Assembly (NCBI GenBank): GCA_002348825.1
Contig: DEBN01000147.1
Location: 1-13,125 of the forward strand
Source of the DNA: Gammaproteobacteria bacterium UBA2955
GTDB taxonomy: Bacteria; Pseudomonadota; Gammaproteobacteria; Pseudomonadales; Azotimanducaceae
Direction: 5' to 3'
Length of the DNA: 13,125 nucleotides
The notes beneath the pieces were generated by a model. It did not search any database. It saw nothing but the letters and a program-made list of their open reading frames with translations, and was not told where the DNA came from. Shown here piece after piece: positions 7,485 through 13,125 of this stretch. A program made the position numbers and the translations under genes. How positions within the stretch are numbered: position 1 is the stretch's first letter; each line of letters starts with the position of its first letter.

Positions 7485-8183
7485 TTATTGCGACCAGCGA
7501 TAGCCAAAGCCGTACTCGCTTTTGATACAAGAAAAGGAGTTATCGAGCTTCTCGAATTTTTTACGGATATTACGCATATGGGTGTTAATCGTATTATTCG
7601 TCACCAAGCTCTGCATCGTTGCGTTCATCAGCGTTTCGTAACTCACCGCATTGCCCGGTATGCGCACCAGTTTTGCCAACATCCGAACTTCTGTGCCCGA
7701 CAAATCGATGCGTTGTCCTTTCCATGACACCAGCAGCGCATCTTGATCGAGTGATAGATCGCCAATGGTTTTTGCATTGGACTGGCGCTGGGGACCGGTG
7801 TTGTCCCGTGCTTCGTTGATACGCAACAACGATGAGATGCGCTCGGCTAAATAATCGAGAGAAATCGGTTTCGGCAGATAATCCCATGCACCGAGTCGCA
7901 ACCCCGAGATTTTGTCGATTTCATCGATACGTTCGGTTAAAAAAATCACCGGTAAGTTTGCTTCTCGCGACAGCAACTCACGGCACAGTTGGAACCCAGC
8001 ATCAATCTCCTCACCGAGAATGATGTCGAGGATCACCAGGTCCGGGAGTGCGGCATCAAACCCGGCAAGTGCCTCGGCACGACTGCCATAGGCATTTACC
8101 GAGTAGCCTTTTTTGGCGATCGCGTCAGCGTAGTTGGCACGCTGATCCGGGTCGTCTTCCACAATGGCGATACGTTTTGCCAA
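7485..8183 (-). CDS. pdsR: OmpR-type response regulator, dedicated-sortase-system type (PdsR-like)
   Basis: A 232-residue cytoplasmic DNA-binding response regulator. The receiver domain (1-~122) has the acidic pocket Glu9-Asp10-Asp11, phospho-acceptor Asp53 in LVILDI, Thr83 and Lys105. The effector (~138-230) is an OmpR/PhoB winged helix with the recognition-helix pattern NTINTHMRNIRKKF and a C-terminal GFGYRW hairpin. The receiver carries LGEEIDAGFQLCREL and the ISGLRLGAWDYL block, which I recognise as characteristic of the regulators paired with dedicated sortase systems (TIGR03787). The start is TTG at 8181-8183: AGGGA lies seven bases upstream, no in-frame ATG exists nearby, and a stop in frame upstream limits extension. 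It is the first gene of a two-gene unit with the histidine kinase, and presumably controls genes elsewhere or its own operon. Confidence 0.87.
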   Translation of the reverse strand: MAKRIAIVEDDPDQRANYADAIAKKGYSVNAYGSRAEALAGFDAALPDLVILDIILGEEIDAGFQLCRELLSREANLPVIFLTERIDEIDKISGLRLGAWDYLPKPISLDYLAERISSLLRINEARDNTGPQRQSNAKTIGDLSLDQDALLVSWKGQRIDLSGTEVRMLAKLVRIPGNAVSYETLMNATMQSLVTNNTINTHMRNIRKKFEKLDNSFSCIKSEYGFGYRWSQ

Positions 8184-8190
8184 CTTAGTT

Positions 8191-8195
8191 TCCCT
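8191..8195 (-). promoter_or_regulatory. Ribosome binding site supporting the TTG start of the response regulator
   Basis: AGGGA on the minus strand, seven bases before TTG. It fixes the unusual start, since no ATG or GTG is in frame between the upstream stop and the conserved first strand of the receiver domain. Confidence 0.6.
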
Positions 8196-8323
8196 GACTT
8201 TGGAATCTTCATTCTAGCGATTTTTTTGTCTTTGTTAGTAGCGGACATTCGGTCAACCACAAACCCTTGGGGCGGTTGCAAGAACCCGCTTAAGTCTTCA
8301 ACCTTAATATCGCTTTTTTAATA

Positions 8324-8327
8324 GGGT
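8324..8327 (+). promoter_or_regulatory. Ribosome binding site supporting the TTG start of pnuC
   Basis: AGGG, five bases before the TTG at 8333. The next methionine in frame is residue 64, inside the conserved transporter core, so the TTG start is needed to include the first membrane helices. Confidence 0.6.
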
Positions 8328-8332
8328 CGCGC

Positions 8333-8941
8333 TTGTCATTTGTAATAGAAAACTGGTTTGAAGTTATCGGTGTTGCCAGCGGACTGCTGTGCGTGCTGCT
8401 GTTAATTCGAGAAAACATTCTGACCTTTCCGATAGGCCTCGTGTATGCGGTCGTGACTACGGTTGTAGTAGTACGCGCTAATTTATACGCGGACGCGCTG
8501 TTAAATTTGTACTACGTCGTCATGAATGCCTATGGCTGGTACTACTGGCGCCTTGGCGGTGCCGAGCGCCGGAACCACGAACAGCTTATGGTAGGTCGTG
8601 TTTCAAGTGGCTTAATATGGCGACTCGCCGGGATTTTGCTCAGTGGCAGCTTGCTTCTTGGTTGGGGTTTTGACCAGTACACCGATGCGGATCTGGCGTA
8701 CGCGGACAGTTTTACCACAGTCGCAAGCTTTGTGGCGATGTGGATGACTGCTCGTAAGTACCTCGAGAGCTGGCATCTATGGTTCGTAATCGACGTTGTG
8801 CAAATCATTTTGTACGCGAGTAAAGGGTACTCGACGGATCCGGGATTGTTCCTCTATGCGGGCCTGTACACCGTTTATCTCGGCATGGCGGTGGCCGGAT
8901 ATCTGGCCTGGAGGCGGCACTTAATTCGAGCCGCCGCGTGA
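8333..8941 (+). CDS. pnuC: Nicotinamide riboside transporter PnuC
   Basis: A 202-residue inner-membrane protein of the PnuC family, which carries nicotinamide riboside across the membrane by facilitated diffusion; phosphorylation inside the cell traps the substrate. Seen here: FPIGLVYAV (32-40), the conserved YADALLNLYY and NAYGWYYW blocks (52-72), and DSFTTVASF, KYLESWHLW and DVVQIILYASKGY (125-166). These match the aromatic-rich substrate-binding helices of the family. Hydrophobicity suggests about seven membrane helices and the length is normal. The start is TTG with AGGG five bases upstream. The stop overlaps the next start (GTGA), where the ribosylnicotinamide kinase is encoded, which is strong contextual support for nicotinamide riboside as substrate rather than thiamine or riboflavin (PnuT/PnuX relatives). 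I see no thiamine-riboswitch signature in the 149-bp upstream gap. Confidence 0.93.
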   Translation: MSFVIENWFEVIGVASGLLCVLLLIRENILTFPIGLVYAVVTTVVVVRANLYADALLNLYYVVMNAYGWYYWRLGGAERRNHEQLMVGRVSSGLIWRLAGILLSGSLLLGWGFDQYTDADLAYADSFTTVASFVAMWMTARKYLESWHLWFVIDVVQIILYASKGYSTDPGLFLYAGLYTVYLGMAVAGYLAWRRHLIRAAA

Positions 8942-9444
8942 AAATTATCCTTACCGGCCCCGAGTGCTCGGGTAAAACCACATTGGCGCTAGAGCTCGCC
9001 GAATACTATGGAGTCGCCGTGGCGACTGAACCCGCACGAGAGCAATTGCAACCCCAGCGCGGTTATCAGCCATCGGATCTACTCGGGCTAATGCAGCTAC
9101 AGATTCGTTTAGAGCACCACGCGACCGCAGAACGGACTATTTTCGATACTGATCTGCAAAATATTTTTCTCTGGTGGCAGGAAAAGTTTGGCCCAGCGCC
9201 AGCGTTACTGCAGCGCCGATACGTAGAATATTGCTCACAAAAGGATCGAATTTATTTGCTTTGCCGCCCCGATATTCCCTGGGAATATGATCCGTTGCGT
9301 GAGAATCCTTATGATCGGGATCGCCTTTACGCGTTGTATCGTGCAGATTTGGCCGCGCGAGGTTTAGCCTATGAGGTCATTGAAGGGCAGGGGGATCAAC
9401 GCCTTAAAGTTGCGTTGGCGTATTTGCAGCGACTGGGCGTATAA
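8938..9444 (+). CDS. Ribosylnicotinamide kinase, stand-alone NadR C-terminal-type
   Basis: A 168-residue P-loop kinase resembling the ribosylnicotinamide kinase domain of NadR. It should phosphorylate nicotinamide riboside to NMN in the cytoplasm. Seen: Walker A GPECSGKT (7-14), the following ATEPARE (29-35), a Walker-B-like strand TIFDTD (67-72), and the lid with RPDIPWEYDPLRENPYDR (110-127), which matches the family's 'DIPW..DG.R' lid. E. coli NadR is about 410 residues with repressor, NMN adenylyltransferase and kinase domains; here only the kinase part exists, so NMN must be adenylated by another enzyme such as NadD or NadM. The start is GTG overlapping the pnuC stop (GTGA), giving translational coupling. 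The transporter-kinase pair forms one uptake-and-trap module. The substrate assignment relies on family resemblance and on pnuC. Confidence 0.88.
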   Translation: MKIILTGPECSGKTTLALELAEYYGVAVATEPAREQLQPQRGYQPSDLLGLMQLQIRLEHHATAERTIFDTDLQNIFLWWQEKFGPAPALLQRRYVEYCSQKDRIYLLCRPDIPWEYDPLRENPYDRDRLYALYRADLAARGLAYEVIEGQGDQRLKVALAYLQRLGV

Positions 9445-9475
9445 CGGATTTTTCGCGTAATCACGAAACAGTCGG

Positions 9476-10318
9476 TTAAAAATTAGCGAGTTTTTCTTGC
9501 GACAACGCCCATTGTTGCTGGATTCCCTCTCGATCATTGCCGGCACGTATTTGGTAGTCAGCCCAAGCAAATTCGCGACTCCAAAAGCGCCGTAGATTAT
9601 CCAAGAGGCGCTGCTCGTTATCCTGCGCTAAGAACTCACCGGCTAAGCGCCAAAGGCGAGTATCTGGAAGCTCTAGGCCCTGATGCAGAGCCACCAAGTC
9701 GAAAAGGGGATCGTTGAGGCCAAAAAATTCCCAATCTAAGGTTTTCCAACCATCTGCACTGACAATGACATTCCAAGGGTTAAGATCGTTATGGCAAGGC
9801 ACCAATTCCACGTGCGCAGCGATAGCCGGGATGTGCAACCCATTATTTGGACTCAGTAACTGTGCCAGTTCAGAAACATCATAACGGCGATCAGTGTCCG
9901 GCAGACGCGACTGCAGAGACTTAACGTACTCGATCAGCTGTTGATCGCTGTACTGATCCTTCGACATGTCGCCAAGTACGAGCCCTTCAAGCCACTTGGT
10001 GATCATGCGGCCGCTGTCTGCATCGAAGGCTATCAATTTTGCTCCGAGCGGGTTGGAGACGGTCTGGTAGAACTTTATCTCTTCTGACCGATCGACAAAT
10101 GGCTGCTTAACTGAAGGAATACGTAACACGTATTTTTCTTGTTGGCCCGCAGTTGTTCGGCAAAATGAATAGTTGTCGTTGCTAAATCCACCAGACATAA
10201 ATTCAAAATCGCTGAGTTCCTCGGATACCCAGTCGGGTATTAGTTGAGTCACGATCTGGGTGATTTGTGTCAGATCTTTGGGCAATTGACGTGAATCCGT
10301 CTGATAAAGCAACGGCAT
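9476..10318 (-). CDS. Choline-kinase/aminoglycoside-phosphotransferase-family kinase
   Basis: A 280-residue soluble phosphotransferase of the APH/choline-kinase fold. The N-lobe has a GGFSNDNY loop (43-50) and the strand YVLRIP (63-68), where the family often has Arg in place of Lys. The catalytic loop HNDLNPWN (176-183) has Asp178 and Asn183, and the metal-binding LDWEFFG (194-200) has Asp195; all key residues are present, so it should be active. The motif style, with LNDPLFDLVAL following, resembles bacterial choline kinases (LicA) and thiamine kinases (ThiK) more than antibiotic-modifying enzymes. Candidate substrates are therefore choline, thiamine or another small alcohol. It lies 83 bp downstream of the sirtuin gene on the same strand, across a region with a strong predicted hairpin, and converges on the ribosylnicotinamide kinase gene. 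ATG start; no clear Shine-Dalgarno. The specific substrate is unknown. Confidence 0.85.
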   Translation of the reverse strand: MPLLYQTDSRQLPKDLTQITQIVTQLIPDWVSEELSDFEFMSGGFSNDNYSFCRTTAGQQEKYVLRIPSVKQPFVDRSEEIKFYQTVSNPLGAKLIAFDADSGRMITKWLEGLVLGDMSKDQYSDQQLIEYVKSLQSRLPDTDRRYDVSELAQLLSPNNGLHIPAIAAHVELVPCHNDLNPWNVIVSADGWKTLDWEFFGLNDPLFDLVALHQGLELPDTRLWRLAGEFLAQDNEQRLLDNLRRFWSREFAWADYQIRAGNDREGIQQQWALSQEKLANF

Positions 10319-10328
10319 CGCAGAATCG

Positions 10329-10390
10329 AACCGCTGTTGCAGCGCTTTAGAGTTAAGTATCTAAAGAGCCTAAGATAAGTTGCTGCGGTT
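10329..10390. other. Imperfect inverted repeat / predicted hairpin between sirtuin and phosphotransferase genes
   Basis: A perfect 7-bp stem (CTTTAGA at 10345-10351 with TCTAAAG at 10360-10366) closes an 8-base loop and is extended by two more pairs after one mismatch. It is flanked by a second complementary pair, AACCGC at 10329-10334 and GCGGTT at 10385-10390. A smaller hairpin, CGCTG-ttg-CAGCG, is also possible on the left arm. No T-run follows on either strand, so it does not look like a Rho-independent terminator. It could shape the sirtuin-phosphotransferase transcript or be an operator; this is inference. Confidence 0.4.
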
Positions 10391-10401
10391 GAATAGATCA
10401 T

Positions 10402-11163
10402 TCAGCGTGGGTCCAGTGCCGCCACGGCTGGGGGCAAAATCGTCCCGATGCCCTCGTTGATTACCAGATCGGCAACGCTATCTAAGCCGGTAGGTTGCTG
10501 ATTGATGATGACTAATTTATCGCCGCGTTGCACCACATGCTCTGGAAAGGCGGCAGCTGGATATACCGTTAACGACGAGCCTAAGACAATCATAAGATCG
10601 CAGCGCGATGTCAGTTCTGCAGCGCGCTGCATAGCGCGTTCAGGCATCGCTTGGCCGAAGGAAATAGTCGCGGTTTTAATCAGACCCCCGCAAAGCGAAC
10701 ATGGCTCTATTTGCTGGGTTCGCTGGTATTGCGCTTCAAGGTCGGCTAAATCGTAGCGCTGGTCGCATTGCAAACATTTAGCGTAAGTGGCGTTGCCGTG
10801 TAACTCGACGATATGCGAATCATCAACGCCCGATTGCTGATGCAGGTTATCCACATTTTGCGTGATGACCCCAGTGCAGCGACCCATCGTTACCAGTTCA
10901 GCGATCGCCAAGTGGCCGCTGTTGGGTGCAGCTTTGGCCATCGCACGGTCGCCGGTAAACTTACGCCGCCACGATTCCGCGCGAGCGTCTTCGGAGCTTA
11001 CAAAATCAGAAAACTCGATGGGCTTTATTTTGTTCCAAAGACCGGTTCCGGGGCTACGAAAATCAGGAATGCCCGACTCGGTACTGAGCCCTGCGCCAGT
11101 GAAAAATACTAAGTGCCTCGCTTCATTCAGCAGGGCGACAAGAGAATCGATTGGGTTGCTCAT
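10402..11163 (-). CDS. Sir2-family NAD-dependent protein deacylase (sirtuin)
   Basis: A 253-residue sirtuin that removes acyl groups from protein lysines, consuming NAD and releasing nicotinamide and O-acyl-ADP-ribose. Core motifs in order: GAGLSTESGIPDFRS (23-37), TQNVDNLH (101-108), catalytic His122 in ELHGNA, a complete zinc site with Cys130/Cys133 and Cys155/Cys158 (CLQC, CSLC), GSSLTVYPAA (195-204) and IINQQPT (219-225). The Ala-x-x-x-Tyr-x-x-Arg pocket typical of CobB/SIRT5 desuccinylases is not evident after the GLW stretch, so a preference for small acyl groups is more likely; this is inference. Length is normal. ATG start with AAGG about nine bases upstream. It diverges from the beta-propeller gene over 79 bp and may be cotranscribed with the downstream phosphotransferase. 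Confidence 0.93.
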   Translation of the reverse strand: MSNPIDSLVALLNEARHLVFFTGAGLSTESGIPDFRSPGTGLWNKIKPIEFSDFVSSEDARAESWRRKFTGDRAMAKAAPNSGHLAIAELVTMGRCTGVITQNVDNLHQQSGVDDSHIVELHGNATYAKCLQCDQRYDLADLEAQYQRTQQIEPCSLCGGLIKTATISFGQAMPERAMQRAAELTSRCDLMIVLGSSLTVYPAAAFPEHVVQRGDKLVIINQQPTGLDSVADLVINEGIGTILPPAVAALDPR

Positions 11164-11242
11164 ATCAACGGCCTTTGCAGAAGATCTTACGCATCTTAAT
11201 GATCTAAGGCGCGTGCAGCGAGTACACTAATGGGGTTAAGGA

Positions 11243-12268
11243 ATGGGTGACAAGGTGCTGATCGGTCGTTTAGTAAAATTTGGCACGGTGGCGGCAGCCC
11301 TCAGTGTATCAGCACTGGTGTTACTGCTCGGTTGGCGCGAGGACGAGTTCCTCTATCAGTTGATTCGCCTGACAGGGTTAAACGATGTTCCGGCGAATGT
11401 TCATGTTATGGAACCGACCCAGATTCCCTGGTCAGAAGTGCGCTGGTCAGGGGACCTCGAAGATCCGGCGTTGAACGAGTCCAGCGGACTGGCGGCCAGC
11501 AATCGTCGATCTGACCTGCTGTGGTCAATTAATGACAGCGGCGACGGTCCGAATATCTATGCCATGACCACCGCTGGCGCTGCACTGGGGCGCTGGAGCA
11601 TAGACATCGCTAAACCTTCCGACTGGGAGGCCATGGACGCGTTCGTCCTAAACGACAAAAACTATTTGCTCATCGCGGATGTGGGCGACAACTTTGCCCG
11701 GCGGCGGTCGGTTTCTTTTCTGGTGGTAGAGGAGCCCGATCTAGAGCAGGATCAAACGACCACGTTACCAGTGGCGTGGCAGGTAGAGTTTGCATACCCC
11801 GAAGGCCCCAGAGACAGCGAAGCGGTGGCCGTGGACATCTCAGCCGAACAAGTACTCATTGTCAGTAAACGCACATTTCCTAACGAACTCTATGCGGTGC
11901 CGTTACGCGTCTCTAAAGCGTCACCGGTCACGGCAGAAAAGATCGCAGAGCTGTACCCGTTGCCGCGAAACGTACCTGGTGATGAGGTGTTATACGGGCG
12001 TGCAGCGCCGTATCTGGGTATGCCTACAGGCATGGATTTGCTGGGCGAGCGTTTATTGATAACGACCTACCGAGACGCTTATCTTTACGATTATGCCGAC
12101 GTTACCAAAGCGCCCCTGCGCATCCCTCTGCCTCTTGCCGGTCAGCGCGAAGCCATCGCATTTGCGCGAGACTCCGATGCAACCGCCTATGTATCGAGCG
12201 AACGCAAAAACCGCACGGAAGTTGCGCAGATTTTTACGATCGACTTTGGCTTTGCAGCGCCTGAGTAA
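11243..12268 (+). CDS. Membrane-anchored, probable beta-propeller protein of unknown function
   Basis: A 341-residue protein with an N-terminal hydrophobic helix (~11-30) lacking a lipobox cysteine, so it is either a signal anchor or a signal peptide without a clear cleavage site; the rest should be periplasmic. The body has blade-like repeats with recognisable landmarks: ESSGLAASNR (79-88), LLWSINDSGD (92-101), DWEAMDA (127-133), LIADVGDNFARR (143-154), and later DSEAVAVD and GMDLLGERLLITTY. This 'ESSGLA...NDSG...DWE...GDN' pattern is shared by many uncharacterised bacterial proteins that look like NHL/SdiA-regulated-type propellers; I know of no assigned activity. The acidic clusters could bind a metal, which is inference. 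ATG start, with AAGGA immediately upstream or GGGG about seven bases away. Its last 35 bp overlap the 3' end of the oppositely oriented P-loop kinase gene. Confidence 0.75.
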   Translation: MGDKVLIGRLVKFGTVAAALSVSALVLLLGWREDEFLYQLIRLTGLNDVPANVHVMEPTQIPWSEVRWSGDLEDPALNESSGLAASNRRSDLLWSINDSGDGPNIYAMTTAGAALGRWSIDIAKPSDWEAMDAFVLNDKNYLLIADVGDNFARRRSVSFLVVEEPDLEQDQTTTLPVAWQVEFAYPEGPRDSEAVAVDISAEQVLIVSKRTFPNELYAVPLRVSKASPVTAEKIAELYPLPRNVPGDEVLYGRAAPYLGMPTGMDLLGERLLITTYRDAYLYDYADVTKAPLRIPLPLAGQREAIAFARDSDATAYVSSERKNRTEVAQIFTIDFGFAAPE

Positions 12269-12863
12269 AGGCTATGGGTGGGAAACTTAGCCGCTCTTTG
12301 ATCAGTTCGGCGGTGTCTCTGGGGCTGTTGTAACTGGTGTCGACTTCTAGGTCGTAGCGCACGCCGTGTTGATGGATCTGCTCGAAGTGAGCGAGTGCAG
12401 TGCCTGGAAAGCGTCCTGGACGTTGGGCTTCGCGGGCTGCAACCACATCGCTATTGCAGCGGACCCCGATAAACCATGTGCGCGTCGGCTCCAGTACCTG
12501 CAGGTAGTCCTGCAAATAGCTCTGTTTGAACAACAAATCATCCACAATCACCGAGCAGCCCGATTGCCAAAGCGTCGCAACGGTCCGTCGCATGCCCTCT
12601 AAAATACGCTCCCCGTAATCACCGAACACGATGTTCGTCACCCATTGACCTTCACGACACTCGGGGACTACGTTGAGCCCCTGCGCGCCGGGGTCGGTAT
12701 CGGGTGAGTTAAAGCCACGCACGCCACCGGGCATGCCGTCGCGAAACTGATCCAATGCAACATGCTGATAGGGCTCGGGCAATATTTGCTGCAGTTTCAG
12801 AGCTAAAGTGGTTTTGCCGGAACTCGAACAGCCATTTAAAAGAATAATGTTGGCCAAGAGCAA
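12234..12863 (-). CDS. Chloramphenicol-phosphotransferase-like P-loop kinase
   Basis: A 209-residue cytoplasmic kinase of the chloramphenicol phosphotransferase-like family. Seen: Walker A NGCSSSGKT (10-18), the catalytic-Asp motif VALDQF (35-40, Asp38), SVIVDDLLF (104-112) as the Walker-B region, a lid RE..R..R..GTA (144-156), and the terminal YDLEVDTS (170-177) that is diagnostic of the family. The founding member phosphorylates chloramphenicol in its Streptomyces producer; most proteobacterial relatives have no known substrate, so resistance should not be assumed. The start is uncertain: TTG at 12861-12863 or a second TTG two codons later, with only a weak GAGA upstream; no ATG fits before the P-loop. 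The 3' end overlaps the propeller gene by 35 bp, adding a non-conserved tail after residue ~190. Confidence 0.85.
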   Translation of the reverse strand: MLLANIILLNGCSSSGKTTLALKLQQILPEPYQHVALDQFRDGMPGGVRGFNSPDTDPGAQGLNVVPECREGQWVTNIVFGDYGERILEGMRRTVATLWQSGCSVIVDDLLFKQSYLQDYLQVLEPTRTWFIGVRCNSDVVAAREAQRPGRFPGTALAHFEQIHQHGVRYDLEVDTSYNSPRDTAELIKERLSFPPIAFTQALQSQSRS

Positions 12864-12902
12864 TCTCGTGAAGTCAAATTCAGATGGCGCGCAGTCTAGC
12901 CC

Positions 12903-12914
12903 AGCACCGGTGCT
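12903..12914. other. Perfect 12-bp palindrome in the divergent intergenic region
   Basis: AGCACCGGTGCT reads the same on both strands and sits between the divergent kinase gene and the gene at the right edge. On the plus strand it is followed by TTTT, but the stem can only be about four pairs with a CCGG loop, so a terminator is doubtful. On the minus strand it would lie in the 17-bp spacer between weak TAGAAA and TAGACT boxes, a position that would suit an operator. Both readings are inference. Confidence 0.3.
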
Positions 12915-12967
12915 TTTTCTAAGTTAGTCTTGCATCCGAATTAAGCGTCGGTGTGACACGATCTGTT

Positions 12968-13125
12968 ATGCAATGGTTGATTTTGGAACCCGAATTAGCG
13001 GCGCTGCAGTTCAGCAGTCCCTTTATTAAAGATACCGCGGTAGCGTTAACTGCCATCGCAGATCATCACTCGTCACTCGTGGGCTCCGAGATCAGCGAAA
13101 GCAAGGCGATGGGGGCGGCGAGGCA
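12968..13125 (+). CDS. Unrecognised protein, N-terminal fragment (runs off right edge)
   Basis: An open frame starts at ATG 12968 and stays open for 52 codons to the window end, while all three minus-strand frames hit stops within the last ~60 bases. The peptide begins MQWLILEPELAALQF and continues with mixed amphipathic sequence, without a signal peptide or membrane helix. I do not recognise the family. An alternative in-frame GTG at 12953 would add five residues; neither start has a convincing Shine-Dalgarno. It diverges from the P-loop kinase gene. Confidence 0.45.
   Translation, partial: MQWLILEPELAALQFSSPFIKDTAVALTAIADHHSSLVGSEISESKAMGAAR

Noticed and set aside
8211..8216. TAGAAT on the minus strand as the -10 box of the response-regulator operon
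   Set aside because: The -10 is good, but no acceptable -35 box lies 16-18 bp upstream, so I do not list it as a promoter.
8184..8332. Riboswitch upstream of pnuC
   Set aside because: No thiamine-riboswitch core or other riboswitch signature can be seen. Only a short imperfect hairpin around GCGGTT/AACCCGC is present.
9451..9468. Hairpin TTTCGCG-TAAT-CACGAAA between the convergent ribosylnicotinamide kinase and phosphotransferase genes, as a bidirectional terminator
   Set aside because: The 7-bp stem has an internal C-A mismatch, is AT-rich, and has no T-run after it on either strand.
10319..10335. GGTTCGATTC on the minus strand, resembling a tRNA T-arm and hence a possible attachment site or tRNA fragment
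   Set aside because: The flanking bases do not form a 5-bp T-stem, and there is no anticodon or acceptor arm and no integrase nearby.
12234..12863. Calling the P-loop kinase a chloramphenicol resistance gene
   Set aside because: Family membership does not establish this activity; most relatives are uncharacterised and the context offers no support.

Overview
The window reads as chromosomal DNA of a marine-type gammaproteobacterium. The evidence is a pyruvate kinase tail of the gammaproteobacterial type, a two-component pair that looks like the 'proteobacterial dedicated sortase system' regulators (known mainly from Shewanella, Vibrio, Marinobacter and OM60-like bacteria), moderate GC and very tight gene packing. 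There are twelve complete genes and two cut by the edges. The longest intergenic gap is about 150 bp. I see no rRNA, tRNA, CRISPR array or insertion sequence. The organism assignment is inference.

Left part (1-5280): the last 73 codons of a pyruvate kinase face a TauE/SafE-family permease. A two-gene unit follows on the plus strand. Its first gene encodes a secreted protein made almost entirely of nine 23-residue MORN repeats. Its second overlaps the first by 8 bp and encodes a one-pass membrane protein with a cytoplasmic protein-kinase fold, a basic stop-transfer region and a periplasmic part built from four ~100-residue double-TPR-like modules. The kinase fold has lost essentially every catalytic residue. 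This pair is the best candidate for an undescribed system: an envelope-facing scaffold coupled to a pseudokinase. A metallo-beta-lactamase-fold hydrolase with its own predicted promoter follows.

Middle part (5286-8183, minus strand): a response regulator and a 724-residue sensor histidine kinase resembling PdsR/PdsS, the regulators normally linked to a dedicated sortase and its single target. No sortase or target gene lies in the window, so here the pair looks separated from its usual partners.

Right part (8333-13125): a nicotinamide riboside transporter (PnuC) is translationally coupled to a stand-alone ribosylnicotinamide kinase resembling the C-terminal domain of NadR, giving an NMN-forming uptake module. 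On the opposite strand lie a sirtuin deacylase (an NAD consumer) and a choline-kinase-like phosphotransferase. Then come a membrane-anchored, probable beta-propeller protein of unknown role, a chloramphenicol-phosphotransferase-like P-loop kinase whose 3' end overlaps its neighbour's, and the start of an unrecognised gene at the right edge. Half of the complete genes appear to start at GTG or TTG.
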